Positions 52,101-61,355 of a stretch of DNA of 64,000 bases are shown here, piece by piece (the stretch's first letter is position 1; each line of letters starts with the position of its first letter). The stretch is from Ophthalmolycus amberensis (Eukaryota > Chordata > Actinopteri > Perciformes > Zoarcidae): assembly GCA_024529925.1 (NCBI GenBank), contig JAFEUB010000065.1, positions 1,922,001 through 1,986,000 of the forward strand, written 5' to 3'. The position numbers were made by a program, and so were the translations under genes. The notes below the pieces were generated by a model. It was given only the letters and a program-made list of their open reading frames with translations. It was not told the DNA's origin and did not search any database.

Positions 52101-55100
52101 GCCTGGACTTCATTCTGCTTTCACAGACAATCCAACTCCACTCAGGCACTCTAACATCCTTGCAGTGTAAACGGATGAGAGGAAATTAATAATTGGGCTC
52201 ATTTTTCTCTTCCAACTGTCAGAGATATATGAAGTGCCCTTTATCATCATCAAATCAAAAGAGCTTTAAACCACTTCCTGCAATCTTTTAACTTCCCACA
52301 AACTTCTGCCTGCTGAACGTGATGTCTTTTAAAAATGATGCTGAAAACATCACAACTCATTACTGTTGCTTGAGTATGTATTTTCTTCGAAACATCTTAT
52401 CATACCTTGGATGATCTGTGGCCTCTCATTGTTAGGGATCATGTACCATATTCTCCGTTTCTCAGGCAATTATACGTTTCCAATAATTTGGCTGTAGAAT
52501 GTCTCATGTCTTTGCTCCCTTAGCGCTGTGTTGTTTATTTTTTTGCTCATTCGACTTAATGACTAAGTTCTGAAAATTTGAACAAAATGGGCAGGAGGGT
52601 AAAGTTCGATGCAAGACGAAATGTAAATAAGACTAGGCAGAGGAGATAGCACAGCAGGGCTCAGCTCTGCCTGACTCCTGGTCTGTGTGGCACCGCGCTG
52701 TCCTTTGGGTGGCAGGCTGAAAACAAAGGCATTGTTCTCCTCTGCCGATTTCAGACTTTTGTAATCTGGGGCAACGGTCCAAAGGAGACTGCCTGTCTGT
52801 GAGATAAAACAGGGCTGTGCAGTGAAGGACTGTTGTAGTTCAATGCTGATTAGTGTAGAAAACACAAGAAATAATAGTGAATTTTCTGCTGCTGTACCCC
52901 ACTCTTATTTCTCAAATGTTCCCTCTGCCCATCTTGTATACTCTTCTCAACACAAATAGGAGCACAGAACCCAGAAATGACTGAATTGGAACTCTCAAGG
53001 TTATTTATGAAACTGGATCCCATTATTGTAAAAGAACATAAACCCCCTCTGAACAATACTGATATTTGATGAGCAAGAAATAAACATTTAGAGAGCAAAA
53101 AGTCACTTCATAACTTAACAGCTTGAGATGGTGACAGCAGACTGGTGAGTGGATTAAATAATTTAAATGAGAAATTTGCTCACGCTGGCTTGACAAGGCA
53201 AACTCGAAAAACAACAAATACGTATGTGTCAGTCAAAGGACAGATTGTTTATTAATGTGCAAGTTGCAAAGATCCATTTGTACCTCTGTCCTATTCATAC
53301 TTCTCTCTTTAGATGCCTGTTTTAGAATAGACAGTGTTTATGTAAATCGATGTACCTGTATGCGTGGAAGGCTTTGTGTCTGTGTTGGTGCATTTAGAGC
53401 CGTGAGATCAGGTGTGTGTCTAATATGTGCCTAACCTATTATATGCTTTAACCTTGATTTTTTCTTTTTCTTGGTGTGTGAACCTTCAGGTTCCATCTGT
53501 TCATACGCCCTGCTGCTGGAGAGGGAATTGAACCATGGAGGAATTTGTCTGTCAGGTGTAAGGGTCGCAGACGTCTGCAGCATCACTTTACAGCAGGCGG
53601 GCTAACTGACAGATGGGCACGAAAGGAGGCGGGGAGGCAGAGGGACAGCTGGGCAGACGATTACGCAATGATGCTGACGGAGGAGGAAGAGACAGGTGAA
53701 GGAAATAGTCAGCAAATCAAACAACCAAAGCAGACACACAGCGATGTGGATGAATATGCAATCTGACAAGGGGTCAAACTGATTTTCAGACAGGGACAAA
53801 AGAGAGTGCAGTATTATAGGTGTTCCAACCAGGCGGATGGACAGGCATAGTGAAATCAGATGAGCCTGCAAGCAAGAAGACGGGAAGACGGCCGGCGTCT
53901 ACCAGCGAGGACAGGCAAACAACAGTAAGTTAGATAAAGATATTGAAAATGGACGGACAGACAGACTGGCAGGCAAAAAGGAAATCAAAAAAAGTTTGTT
54001 TTGATCATGCTTTGATTGATTTTTATGTAGAAAAATGGGCACCTCTTAAGTCACAGCGCCATTGGCATGTATTTTCCCAAAGTGACTTTACGGAAATTAG
54101 TTGATTCCTCCACACAGATGGGCCAAAGATCACACCACAAATATCAAAATATAAGATAATTACGATTGGAATGTGTCCACTGCTTACCAATTCTGAAGGA
54201 GAAAGGGAAGCAGCTGTGTGCAAGGCGCCAGCAACACCAGCAACATCTCGGTTTGATGCAAAGCTGCTTTGGTTTTACACAAAGTATTGTGTGTACACAC
54301 AAAATCGCTACATGTCAGCTGAGCTAACATGGAGGAACAAACTATAAAGTTACAATGAAGAACATAGTAAAGAGGCAGGCCAGGTTGGAGAAGTTATGCT
54401 GTTACTTGCCATAATGCTCAATCACTATTAACTGAAAAAGACCATGTATTGTGATTAAAAAAAATGGTTAGTTCTATTACTTTAGAGTAGATTGTGAAAA
54501 TAAAGCTCTGATACAAAAACAGAACTGTTGTGATGTTTATTTGACCAAGTGCACCCTCAGGACCTGTGGAGCTCACAAAAGCCGTCTTTTTGATGTAATT
54601 ATTTGATCTCTTTTTAGTATAGCAGGTCATAAAATTCTGGCAAACCTTCCTTCTGCTAAAGTAAAAATTACAATACCCTGCATACACCACCACTCCCCCC
54701 CCCATAAATCTCCATACAGTCCGTTACATGTCTTATGAGTGGCCCATGGGGAGACGGATGGGATGGTGAAAATAAATTTAACAGGTGCAAACTTCCTCCA
54801 GCTCAATTCAAATGGTGAAGGTAATCTTCAACATTTCGGTGATTAAACTGTCTTTTCATCAAGAGCTAGAATTTGAATTAACACTCTGACTGTTAAGCCT
54901 TTTTGAATGTCCTGTGCAGCGGCTGCCCGGTATCCTGTTGCTCCTTGCAGTGCAAAATGTAATGGCAAAAAAAAAGAAAGAAAAGGAATTGCTTTTTTGG
55001 TACAACAACTATGATGGCTCCTTCAAAGAGTCACGCTTTAATCTCACCTTGAATCCTTCTGTCAATGCAATTTTCTTACCTTTTTTGTGCACCCTCTGTT

Positions 55101-55179
55101 GTTTAATCTACAGTAAAATATCTTTCTGTTGTATTTGTAATAGCCTCGATTCTTTAAAGAGGTTGCACCCAAGCATGCC

Positions 55180-55413
55180 TCTTGAATCACTTCTTCACCT
55201 GTTCTTCTCCCATCTTAACATCTTCCCTTCCCCTCCACATCTGCTCCTCTGTCTCCTCTCCTCACTCTCCATCTTCTCCCCTCCTTTCAATCCCCCCATT
55301 TCCATTTCCATATGTCCTATGCTCCTCTCTCCTCCTCTTTATCTCCCTCTGGTAATCTCCTCTTCTTCCCCTGTCAAAATCTCTCCTCTCTGTCTCGCTC
55401 CCTTTTCCTTCCA
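55180..55413 (+). repeat. Polypyrimidine tract ending in CTTCCAG
   Basis: The + strand is mostly C and T and ends TTTTCCTTCCAG at about 55413, which looks like a 3' splice site. The next bases would encode PSFEVMQYPIDPGH then a stop in one frame, a peptide I cannot place. The 188-codon frame at 54914-55480 runs through the tract and is rich in Leu, Ser and Pro. I treat both as composition artefacts. Confidence 0.5.
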
Positions 55414-55500
55414 GCCCCGTCTTTTGAGGTCATGCAGTATCCGATCGATCCGGGTCATTGATCTTCCAATATCCTGGTAGGCGTGCCTCTCATTTCAAGA

Positions 55501-55558
55501 CAGACCATTAGACAATCATTAATCTATATCAGACCATTAACCAATCATTAATCGGGGT
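55501..55558 (+). repeat. 29-bp tandem duplication with CCAAT motif
   Basis: CAGACCATTA-ACAATCATTAATC occurs twice head to tail (55501-55529 and 55530-55558). The second copy contains CCAAT. It is followed by TATTTAAAC at 55563 and GATTGGGTC at 55581, so the arrangement is faintly promoter-like, but no transcript is evident downstream before grin3a. Confidence 0.6.
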
Positions 55559-56279
55559 CGCTATTTAAACGGAGGCTTCTGATTGGGTCAATGGTGACCA
55601 CTGACCTATGTGTAGCAACAAGAGGCAGATCAGTTCGATCACTCAGCAGCTGTTAATGATCTAATTGGATGTCCTTATATATCATTAAATAAAACAATCG
55701 TATTAAGAGCAATTGGCTGTCTGGTTTCGTTTAAAGTGGCTAAGCACGTGTGAGAGCACACACAGACACTGCGGGCCAAATATACAATAAAATCTCACAA
55801 AGGCTATAGCATAATCTCTAATCAATGTGTTGCACCATGTAAATGTTTTCTTGACATGTTTGGATCGTGCTTTTAAAAAGATGAGCTATATATACACACA
55901 TGCACACTCTTTAGGGACCAAAATCATACGGTTTCCTCCCGGAGCCTCCCTGCTCAGTGGTGACTCCTTTGAAACCAAACTGTGATGTTGAGTTTTAAAA
56001 CAGCAACAGGTGTAGACATTTTGGCATTTGCAGGATAACATGCTGCAACAAAATCTGGGCGCATGTGTTTAAAAACACAGTTTTAACATGTGAGATTGAC
56101 ACTGCTTTCAAACACCTTGTTATTGGCTTAACATTAGAGTTGCAGACTTTTATGAACAGAAAATCAACCACACGTGCAACGCCATGAGGCAATACAGGTG
56201 CTGGATACATACTGAGTACCCGTATTACCTTATAAATGTTAGATTGGTAAGCATATGTTGAGACTGAAACAGATGTCTG

Positions 56280-56310
56280 TCCATCCATCCATCCATCCAT
56301 CCATGCATCC
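56280..56310 (+). repeat. (CCAT)n tetranucleotide repeat
   Basis: Six CCAT units followed by one diverged unit, about 800 bases upstream of the grin3a start. Confidence 0.9.
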
Positions 56311-56837
56311 TCCCATCCATTCATTCCTTAATTTATTCATAATCCCCCGGACACAGTTGAAGGGGATGGGGTGGGGGTAAAGGGAGTACGGGGTTAAAAT
56401 CCAATTGGAACGTGCGCAGTTAAGTCCGCGGTCTCGTGCCGGAGGTCTCGCCGGTACAAGTGTTGGTACAGAGGTTGACTCGAGCCAAGCAGCGCGTGCG
56501 CTCTGGAAAGCTTTTAGGGTGTTTACTGAAACAAGGGCAGAAAAAAAAGCTGTTTTTTTCTTTTTTTTCATCTCGAGTACCGGGACGAAGTGAATGTCGC
56601 TCCTGCGCTCTGGATGATAATGGGATCATTTTCCTTCGAAGACATCAAGCCATCAGATGTCTCCAGTGTTGGATTCCACTGTTTTGGAATGCGTTTGATG
56701 CGCATTAACCTTGCTTTTCGACATCTCTTCCTCTTGGCTTCACATTTTATCTGCCACTGGAATATGTGGAAATGTTACCGTTTGATTCAGCGACCAGTTC
56801 AGTAATCAAAAAGCTTAAATGATGAAAATCTTTTGAG

Positions 56838-57320
56838 ATGAAAAAAAGCACTTTTGGGGATCATTTTTTGCTTGTGCGCGGCTCGTGCCTGATCGCGCGC
56901 CTCAGCAGCCTGTTGTCTGTGTCCGTGGAGAAACGCACAACTTTGCCGCGAGCTGGAGCCGGAGTTGGGGCTGCAGCGGCGGGTCTGAGCGCCGCACGAG
57001 GGCCACACGCAGGGGGCCAGGAGGGGGACCAACGGAGCGGCCCCGGTGTTCCGCCATTCTGTGGTTGGACGGGGAATCCGGTGCAGCTGTGGAGCGCGGA
57101 TGATGAAGACGGTGATGATGATGATGACGAATGGCCCGGCAGCTCGAGCAGGCACCGGGGTCTTATGTTTACTGCTGTGCGCTCTAGTCTTTCTCCCGCC
57201 GTGCGCTCACTCTCACCCTCAGCCGTGCCAGGTGCTGAAACGGATCGGCCACACGGTTCGGGTCGGGGCTCTGCACGTTCAGCCTCGCTTGCTCTCCACC
57301 TCCACCGGCAGCGGTTCTGA
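56838..57320 (+). other. Upstream open reading frame overlapping the grin3a start (160 codons)
   Basis: An ATG at 56838 opens a frame that runs through the GC-rich leader, passes the grin3a start at 57100 in another frame and stops at 57320. It includes a run of acidic residues produced by the same GATGAT triplet repeat that gives grin3a its Met-rich start. If transcription starts upstream of 56838, this frame would compete with the grin3a start. If it starts downstream, the frame is irrelevant. I do not claim it makes a protein. Long open frames are expected in GC-rich leaders. Confidence 0.25.
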
Positions 57321-57800
57321 GGACTGGGACAACGATCGAGGTTTTATTGGGAGCGGGGAGCGGGTGAAGTTGGAAAAGCAGGTTAAAACAAGTGCCGGCG
57401 CGCCTGGATACGGAAGCCTCAGGACCAGAGGCACCGGTAACAACCAGCGGGGAGCCAGCAGGAGTAAGAGCCAGGCACGGCAGCGGGAGGAGAACACCTC
57501 GAGGGAGAACCGCGTGTTCGCACCCCGAGATTCGGTCCTGCTCGCGGTCGAGGCTCTCAACCGGGTCGGGCTGCTGCCATACAATTTATCCTTGGAGCTT
57601 GTCATGGCCGTTGGGTCCGGACTCGGGGAGCTGCCCGCGTTCTCCACCTCATCTGCGGGCAGCCCCGAGAGCGAAGACCCGCTGTCCTTCGTGGAGAGCG
57701 TGTGTCACACCGTGGTGGTGCAGGGGGTTTCCGCCATGATCTCCTTTCCACGGAACCGGGACGAGTTCGTCAAATTGGAGTTCATCTCGCTTGCGCTTCA
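56870..57800 (+). promoter_or_regulatory. CpG-rich block over the grin3a 5' UTR and first exon
   Basis: CG dinucleotides are dense from about 56875 (GTGCGCGG, GATCGCGCGC) through the exon, while the surrounding DNA is AT-rich and CpG-poor. This is the usual look of a vertebrate CpG-island promoter. I see no TATA box at a convincing distance, so the transcription start cannot be placed. It probably lies between about 56400 and 57050. Boundaries are by eye. Confidence 0.7.
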
Positions 57801-57849
57801 GGTGCCAGTAGTCAGCGTTGTGCAGAGGGAGTTTACGCGCAACAGTGAG
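57100..57849 (+). CDS. grin3a: grin3a coding exon 1: NMDA receptor subunit GluN3A, N-terminal part (partial gene)
   Basis: GluN3A is a glycine-binding NMDA-receptor subunit of the neuronal plasma membrane. It joins GluN1 (and GluN2) and lowers calcium permeability and magnesium block. This exon encodes 250 residues. Residues 1-38 form a signal peptide with a Leu/Val/Cys-rich core at 21-32. The mature start HPQPCQVLKRIGH (39-51), followed by VRVGALHVQP, closely matches mammalian GluN3A. Residues 63-138 are a Ser/Gly/Arg-rich linker with little conservation. From 142 the amino-terminal domain begins: PRDSVLLAVEALNRV, LLPYNLSLELVMA (159-171) and VCHTVVVQGVSA (201-212) are strong family matches. 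N-glycosylation sequons are at N132 and N162. The first in-frame ATG is 57100. A second ATG at 57103 has the better Kozak context, with A at -3. The exon ends GAG|GTAAAA, and read-through meets a stop at 57898. GluN3B is a poorer fit because it lacks the LKRIGH and LLPYNLSLE spellings. The rest of the protein lies beyond the window. Confidence 0.93.
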
Positions 57850-58373
57850 GTAAAAAAAAAGTTATTCCTACATTACATCTCAACTGCTGTTAACTGTTGA
57901 TTACTGCACTTCGGCATACAGCTGCGGTGGCTGTTGCAGATGTTATGTAAAATAACGCATTGACTGGGACAAGTCAGTGGCGTCCAACAACCTATATGAG
58001 CACAAAGCAGTTTGATTTATACCTTTATGTCAGTTTTAAGACGTGAGTAAATGTGGATTTATGTGTCCCACGTCTACCCAGAGAGAAACACTTCCTCCTC
58101 CTGCTGCTGGTCTTTTTCCTCTTCTCCTCCTCCTACTGTGTAATATGTATTGTTTCAGATGAATGACATCACATTTTCTTCTCTTTTCTTGTTCAGTATT
58201 GATTTCACCTCTCTTGGTAAAATGGCCAGCATTAAGTGAAATTGTTGACCCAACTTGCGATATAAACCAATGTTCTTGATCTCCACATAAAGCATAATTA
58301 GTGAGTCTGACAAAAGCTGCAGTTGCTGAAAACTGAGACCAAATTAACGAGCTTGGAGAGGGAGAGCACAGCA

Positions 58374-58394
58374 GGCTCTGTCCATGGTGCTGAA
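58374..58394 (-). promoter_or_regulatory. RE1/NRSE-like REST binding site in grin3a intron 1
   Basis: The minus strand reads TTCAGCACCATGGACAGAG followed by CC. Against the established 21-base RE1 (TTCAGCACC-N-N-GGACAGCGCC) there is one mismatch, at position 18. Both half-sites are present at canonical spacing. REST silences neuronal genes in non-neuronal cells, and several NMDA-receptor subunit genes are known REST targets, so the site sits where it would make sense, 525 bases past exon 1. Occupancy is inferred. Confidence 0.75.
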
Positions 58395-58600
58395 ATCTAC
58401 ACATAAGAAAAAGCAGAGGGGGTGTCTTTTCAGAAAATTAGGAGAGTGCATTCTTTCTTATTTAATAAATAAGGTTTCCAGTAAAAAAACAAAAAATGAT
58501 TGAAGGCTGCGTGCACCCAGCAGCACATGCCCTGAGGTATGAATGCACAAACAAAGACTTTGCTGGAATTCAGCAGAAATTCATCACCACACAGAGACAG

Positions 58601-58605
<5 letters not shown>

Positions 58606-58633
<28 letters not shown>

Positions 58634-58634
58634 C

Positions 58635-58693
<59 letters not shown>
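58606..58693 (+). repeat. Compound (GA)n-(GACA)n microsatellite in intron 1
   Basis: About 14 GA units (58606-58633) pass into about 14 AGAC units (58637-58693). The minus strand gives a CLSV/SLSL repeated frame that is not a gene. Confidence 0.95.
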
Positions 58694-58695
<2 letters not shown>

Positions 58696-59764
58696 GCACA
58701 ACAGTAAAGTGGAGGAGAATAACTTATTTGGAATAGCAACGCTAACCTCAAGTTCTACTTACATCTACAGCATTGCTCTGCTTCGTTACCTTACAAAAAA
58801 AGCAATGATAATCCCTTTATTAATTCATAAATCATTTTCCGAATCACCTGTCATAATCATGCATCATGTTGAGATGTGATCAGATCAGCTGGCTACGTCA
58901 GATGTCCCACACTGCTGAAGTGTTGAAGGCATTTCACTGCTTTTACAATAAAATCAGCATTACTCTTCTCTACCTGATATCTCAATGAATTCCTCAGCAA
59001 GATTATGTATGTACAGTTCTTTTTACCAAACAATATACCCAATTGGCAGGAAAACATCATTATAAGACCTTGTGCATTAAAATATACAAGTGCTGCATCC
59101 TACGCATATGTTATCGCACCATGTGCAGTGATTGTAGCAGCTGCAGAAGTTGCTTGTTTAAAACCTCTCATCCACCCAAAATCATCAACTCAAACTGAGA
59201 AATAATTGATTGAGCTTTCATCTTAGAATGATTTTGGTGTGTAAACAAAGCTGCAACATTTTTGAGATATGTGGAGTTTGTAGGCAAAAGTGCCGACCAA
59301 AAGTATGTAACTGTTCCAAAATGACATACCATGTTCAGCTCTTTCCCCCTTATGGATTTAATGTTCAGCAACTCTGGTTTAGGTTCGGGAAAGGATCGCC
59401 TTCATGTTTGATGGAAATCAACCACGACAGTTCGTGAAGCTATTGTGCCAAATACTCTAATTGATGATTATCTGTAGAGTTCGCAGCTGGAATGAGAGTG
59501 AGAGAAAATTAGCTGAAAGTGTAAACACTCTAAATTAATCACTGGGATGGTTGATCAATAAGCTTTCTCTGGAATAGACACCTGCCGAGTGTGTGTGTGT
59601 GCATGTGTCTGTGGGGGGGTGTATTTGTTTGTGTGTGCAGGTAAAAATCTCTCACAATTACAACCAGACAGTCAAACACAATGATTTAATGTAACTTTAC
59701 ACCGTAAACCTATTTAATTAGGTGGCATCAACAGGGCAGTTATTGCATATCAATGAGCAGTAAG

Positions 59765-59787
59765 AGTGTGTGTGTGTGTGTGTGTGT
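59765..59787 (+). repeat. (GT)n microsatellite
   Basis: About 11 GT units within grin3a intron 1. Confidence 0.9.
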
Positions 59788-59877
59788 TTACTTTCCAAGC
59801 ACAACCTTCCTGGGAGGGGTAAAGAGCATCATTGTTTTTTCTTTTTTCTTTAGCACAAATACACACACACATTACTT

Positions 59878-59935
59878 TAGCTCAGTAGGTGGCAAGTGTC
59901 CCAGAACCCTTCAGTCTAACTAATGGTTCGAATGT
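59878..59935 (+). mobile_element. tRNA-like segment, probably a decayed SINE head
   Basis: TAGCTCAGTAGG (59878-59889) fits the pol III A box and GGTTCGAATGT (59925-59935) the B box, at tRNA-like spacing. The T-arm stem does not pair (TAATG against TGTGT) and there is no acceptor stem, so it is not a working tRNA. It is followed directly by a GT run. Confidence 0.4.
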
Positions 59936-60894
59936 GTGTGTGTGTGTTTCCAGGGTATTATCTAATTCCCTGCTCTGTGCACAAGGAAGCTTTACGCTGT
60001 TAGCATAAGCAGGTGTTTAAAGTTCAAACTGGTTTTTAGAAGTGAAATAGCAGTATAGATATAGCACACAAACCAACAGATACCGATTGATTATTTGATG
60101 GATAAAATGTACTTGGCAATAAATAAGCAAACAGACAGATTGTTCAGAACTCGTGTGTGACTTTTGGAGAGATGGCTTTAATCCCTTTCTGAATCAATCT
60201 AGTTTTGCCATTAATACCCAATCTTCAATACCCAATGACAGCAATTTCTCTGAAACTGTTTTGAAATTGGGAAAACTATTTGAATGTCTTGAGAGGACCT
60301 CATTGGTGTTTGTTTGGTGGCATTGTCTTGCCATTGCCTTGTGTTCTGCTCCTTAAGCTTTAGGTTCAACAAAGTTCACTGTTAAAAAGTTTCTAATATA
60401 TTGAACATTATGTTATGCAAGTGTCGAAATGACGAGTTCGCATGAGAATATGGAGCTTATGGACCAAAATATAAAGTGCAGCTCAGCGCAAAGGGACTAG
60501 GTGGGTTGGGAGTAGGTGGTGAGAGGCTTTGGAAGCAGCAAAGGGTTGAGAATTTTGCATATTAAAAGAGCTGGGACTGAGAAACTCCCTGGGAAAGACC
60601 AGTTGTCTCTGATAAGAGGACCTAGTTTTCAAGTGGAAATCCATGCCATGCTGGCCCATAACCCTAGAGCTTTTGTGAAATTAAGATACAGCATCTTCAT
60701 TGACAACTTGAAGCATATGGGCAAATGTTGGTTGCTGCCTAATCTAATTATGTACAAACGTATGCTCTTTGCATTAAAAATAAAAATGTTGCAGATGTTG
60801 CAGAAAAATGTTGCAGATATTCCCATTATGTCGAAGGGCATATGTGCAGAATGTTTTGACATTGGTAAAACTAAAAACACAGAGTGGACGTAAA

Positions 60895-61355
60895 CGCAGT
60901 GCTCAAACAGAAAGGTATTTGAGAAGCAAGGGTGCAGTAGACCGAAGATCAGTCCAGAATAAAGCAGAGGTATCCAAAAATCCCCACGCTAAGGCAGACT
61001 CGAAAACATAAAAAGCAAGGTCTAATTACCACGAGGAATACACAAGGAAAGACGGCTGAAAAGCTTGACAAGGAAGTACAAAGACAAACTGGCAAGAGAC
61101 AAAGAGATTAAATATTACAGGGAAGGAAGAACAATAACGAGGGACAGGTGACAGCAGGGCTAACGAGAGACAGGCGAGAACAATCAGGGTGGGGCAGACA
61201 ATCACGCAGGTAAGAACTCAAAGGCATGAATCGTGGTTGTCTGCAACAAAAGAGGTGAGTATTAAAATAAAACAGTGACAAATTTACCAAGAACGAGCAA
61301 AACGTGAAACAAAGGAAAAGATAACCCAGGAGCCTGGCATATTATGACACATGTG
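60895..61355 (-). repeat. Probable LTR-retroelement or related repeat remnant
   Basis: Purine-rich DNA with the order GAGGTATCCAAAAA, CAAGGTCTAATTACC, GACAAACTGGCAAGAGAC, GGGACAGGTGACAGCAGGGC, GGCGAGAACAATCAGGGTGG, CACGCAGGTAAG, then GATAACCCAGGAGCCTGGC and TATGACAC. I recognise this order from teleost interspersed repeats. On the minus strand the right end would read TGTCATAATATGCC, like the start of an LTR. No coding part remains. Confidence 0.45.

Larger units (their letters stand above)
46360..56400. other. Gene-free stretch up to the grin3a promoter region
   Basis: Holds a GT microsatellite (48431-48469), a repeat copy (48965-49160), a TA run (50716-50733), a C/T-rich block (55180-55413), a 29-bp tandem duplication (55501-55558) and a CCAT repeat (56280-56310). 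Segment 50280-50520 is relatively GC-rich and open in several frames (60-82 codons). One reads GLTPAYLQAMIRPY, vaguely like a LINE protein C-terminal region, but its flanks do not agree. Otherwise nothing is recognised. Confidence 0.6.

Noticed and set aside
54914..55480. 188-codon open frame on the + strand, the longest outside grin3a
   Set aside because: Its 3' half is Leu/Ser/Pro-rich because it crosses a C/T-rich tract; the 5' half has no recognisable domain, and the A-run near its start mimics a Lys-rich segment.
57046..57099. 18-codon in-frame extension upstream of the grin3a ATG
   Set aside because: It would start at GTG, not ATG, and adds nothing resembling a signal peptide; the first in-frame ATG is 57100.
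56799..57155. 118-codon minus-strand frame across the grin3a leader
   Set aside because: A shadow of the GC-rich, stop-poor CpG block; no homology seen.
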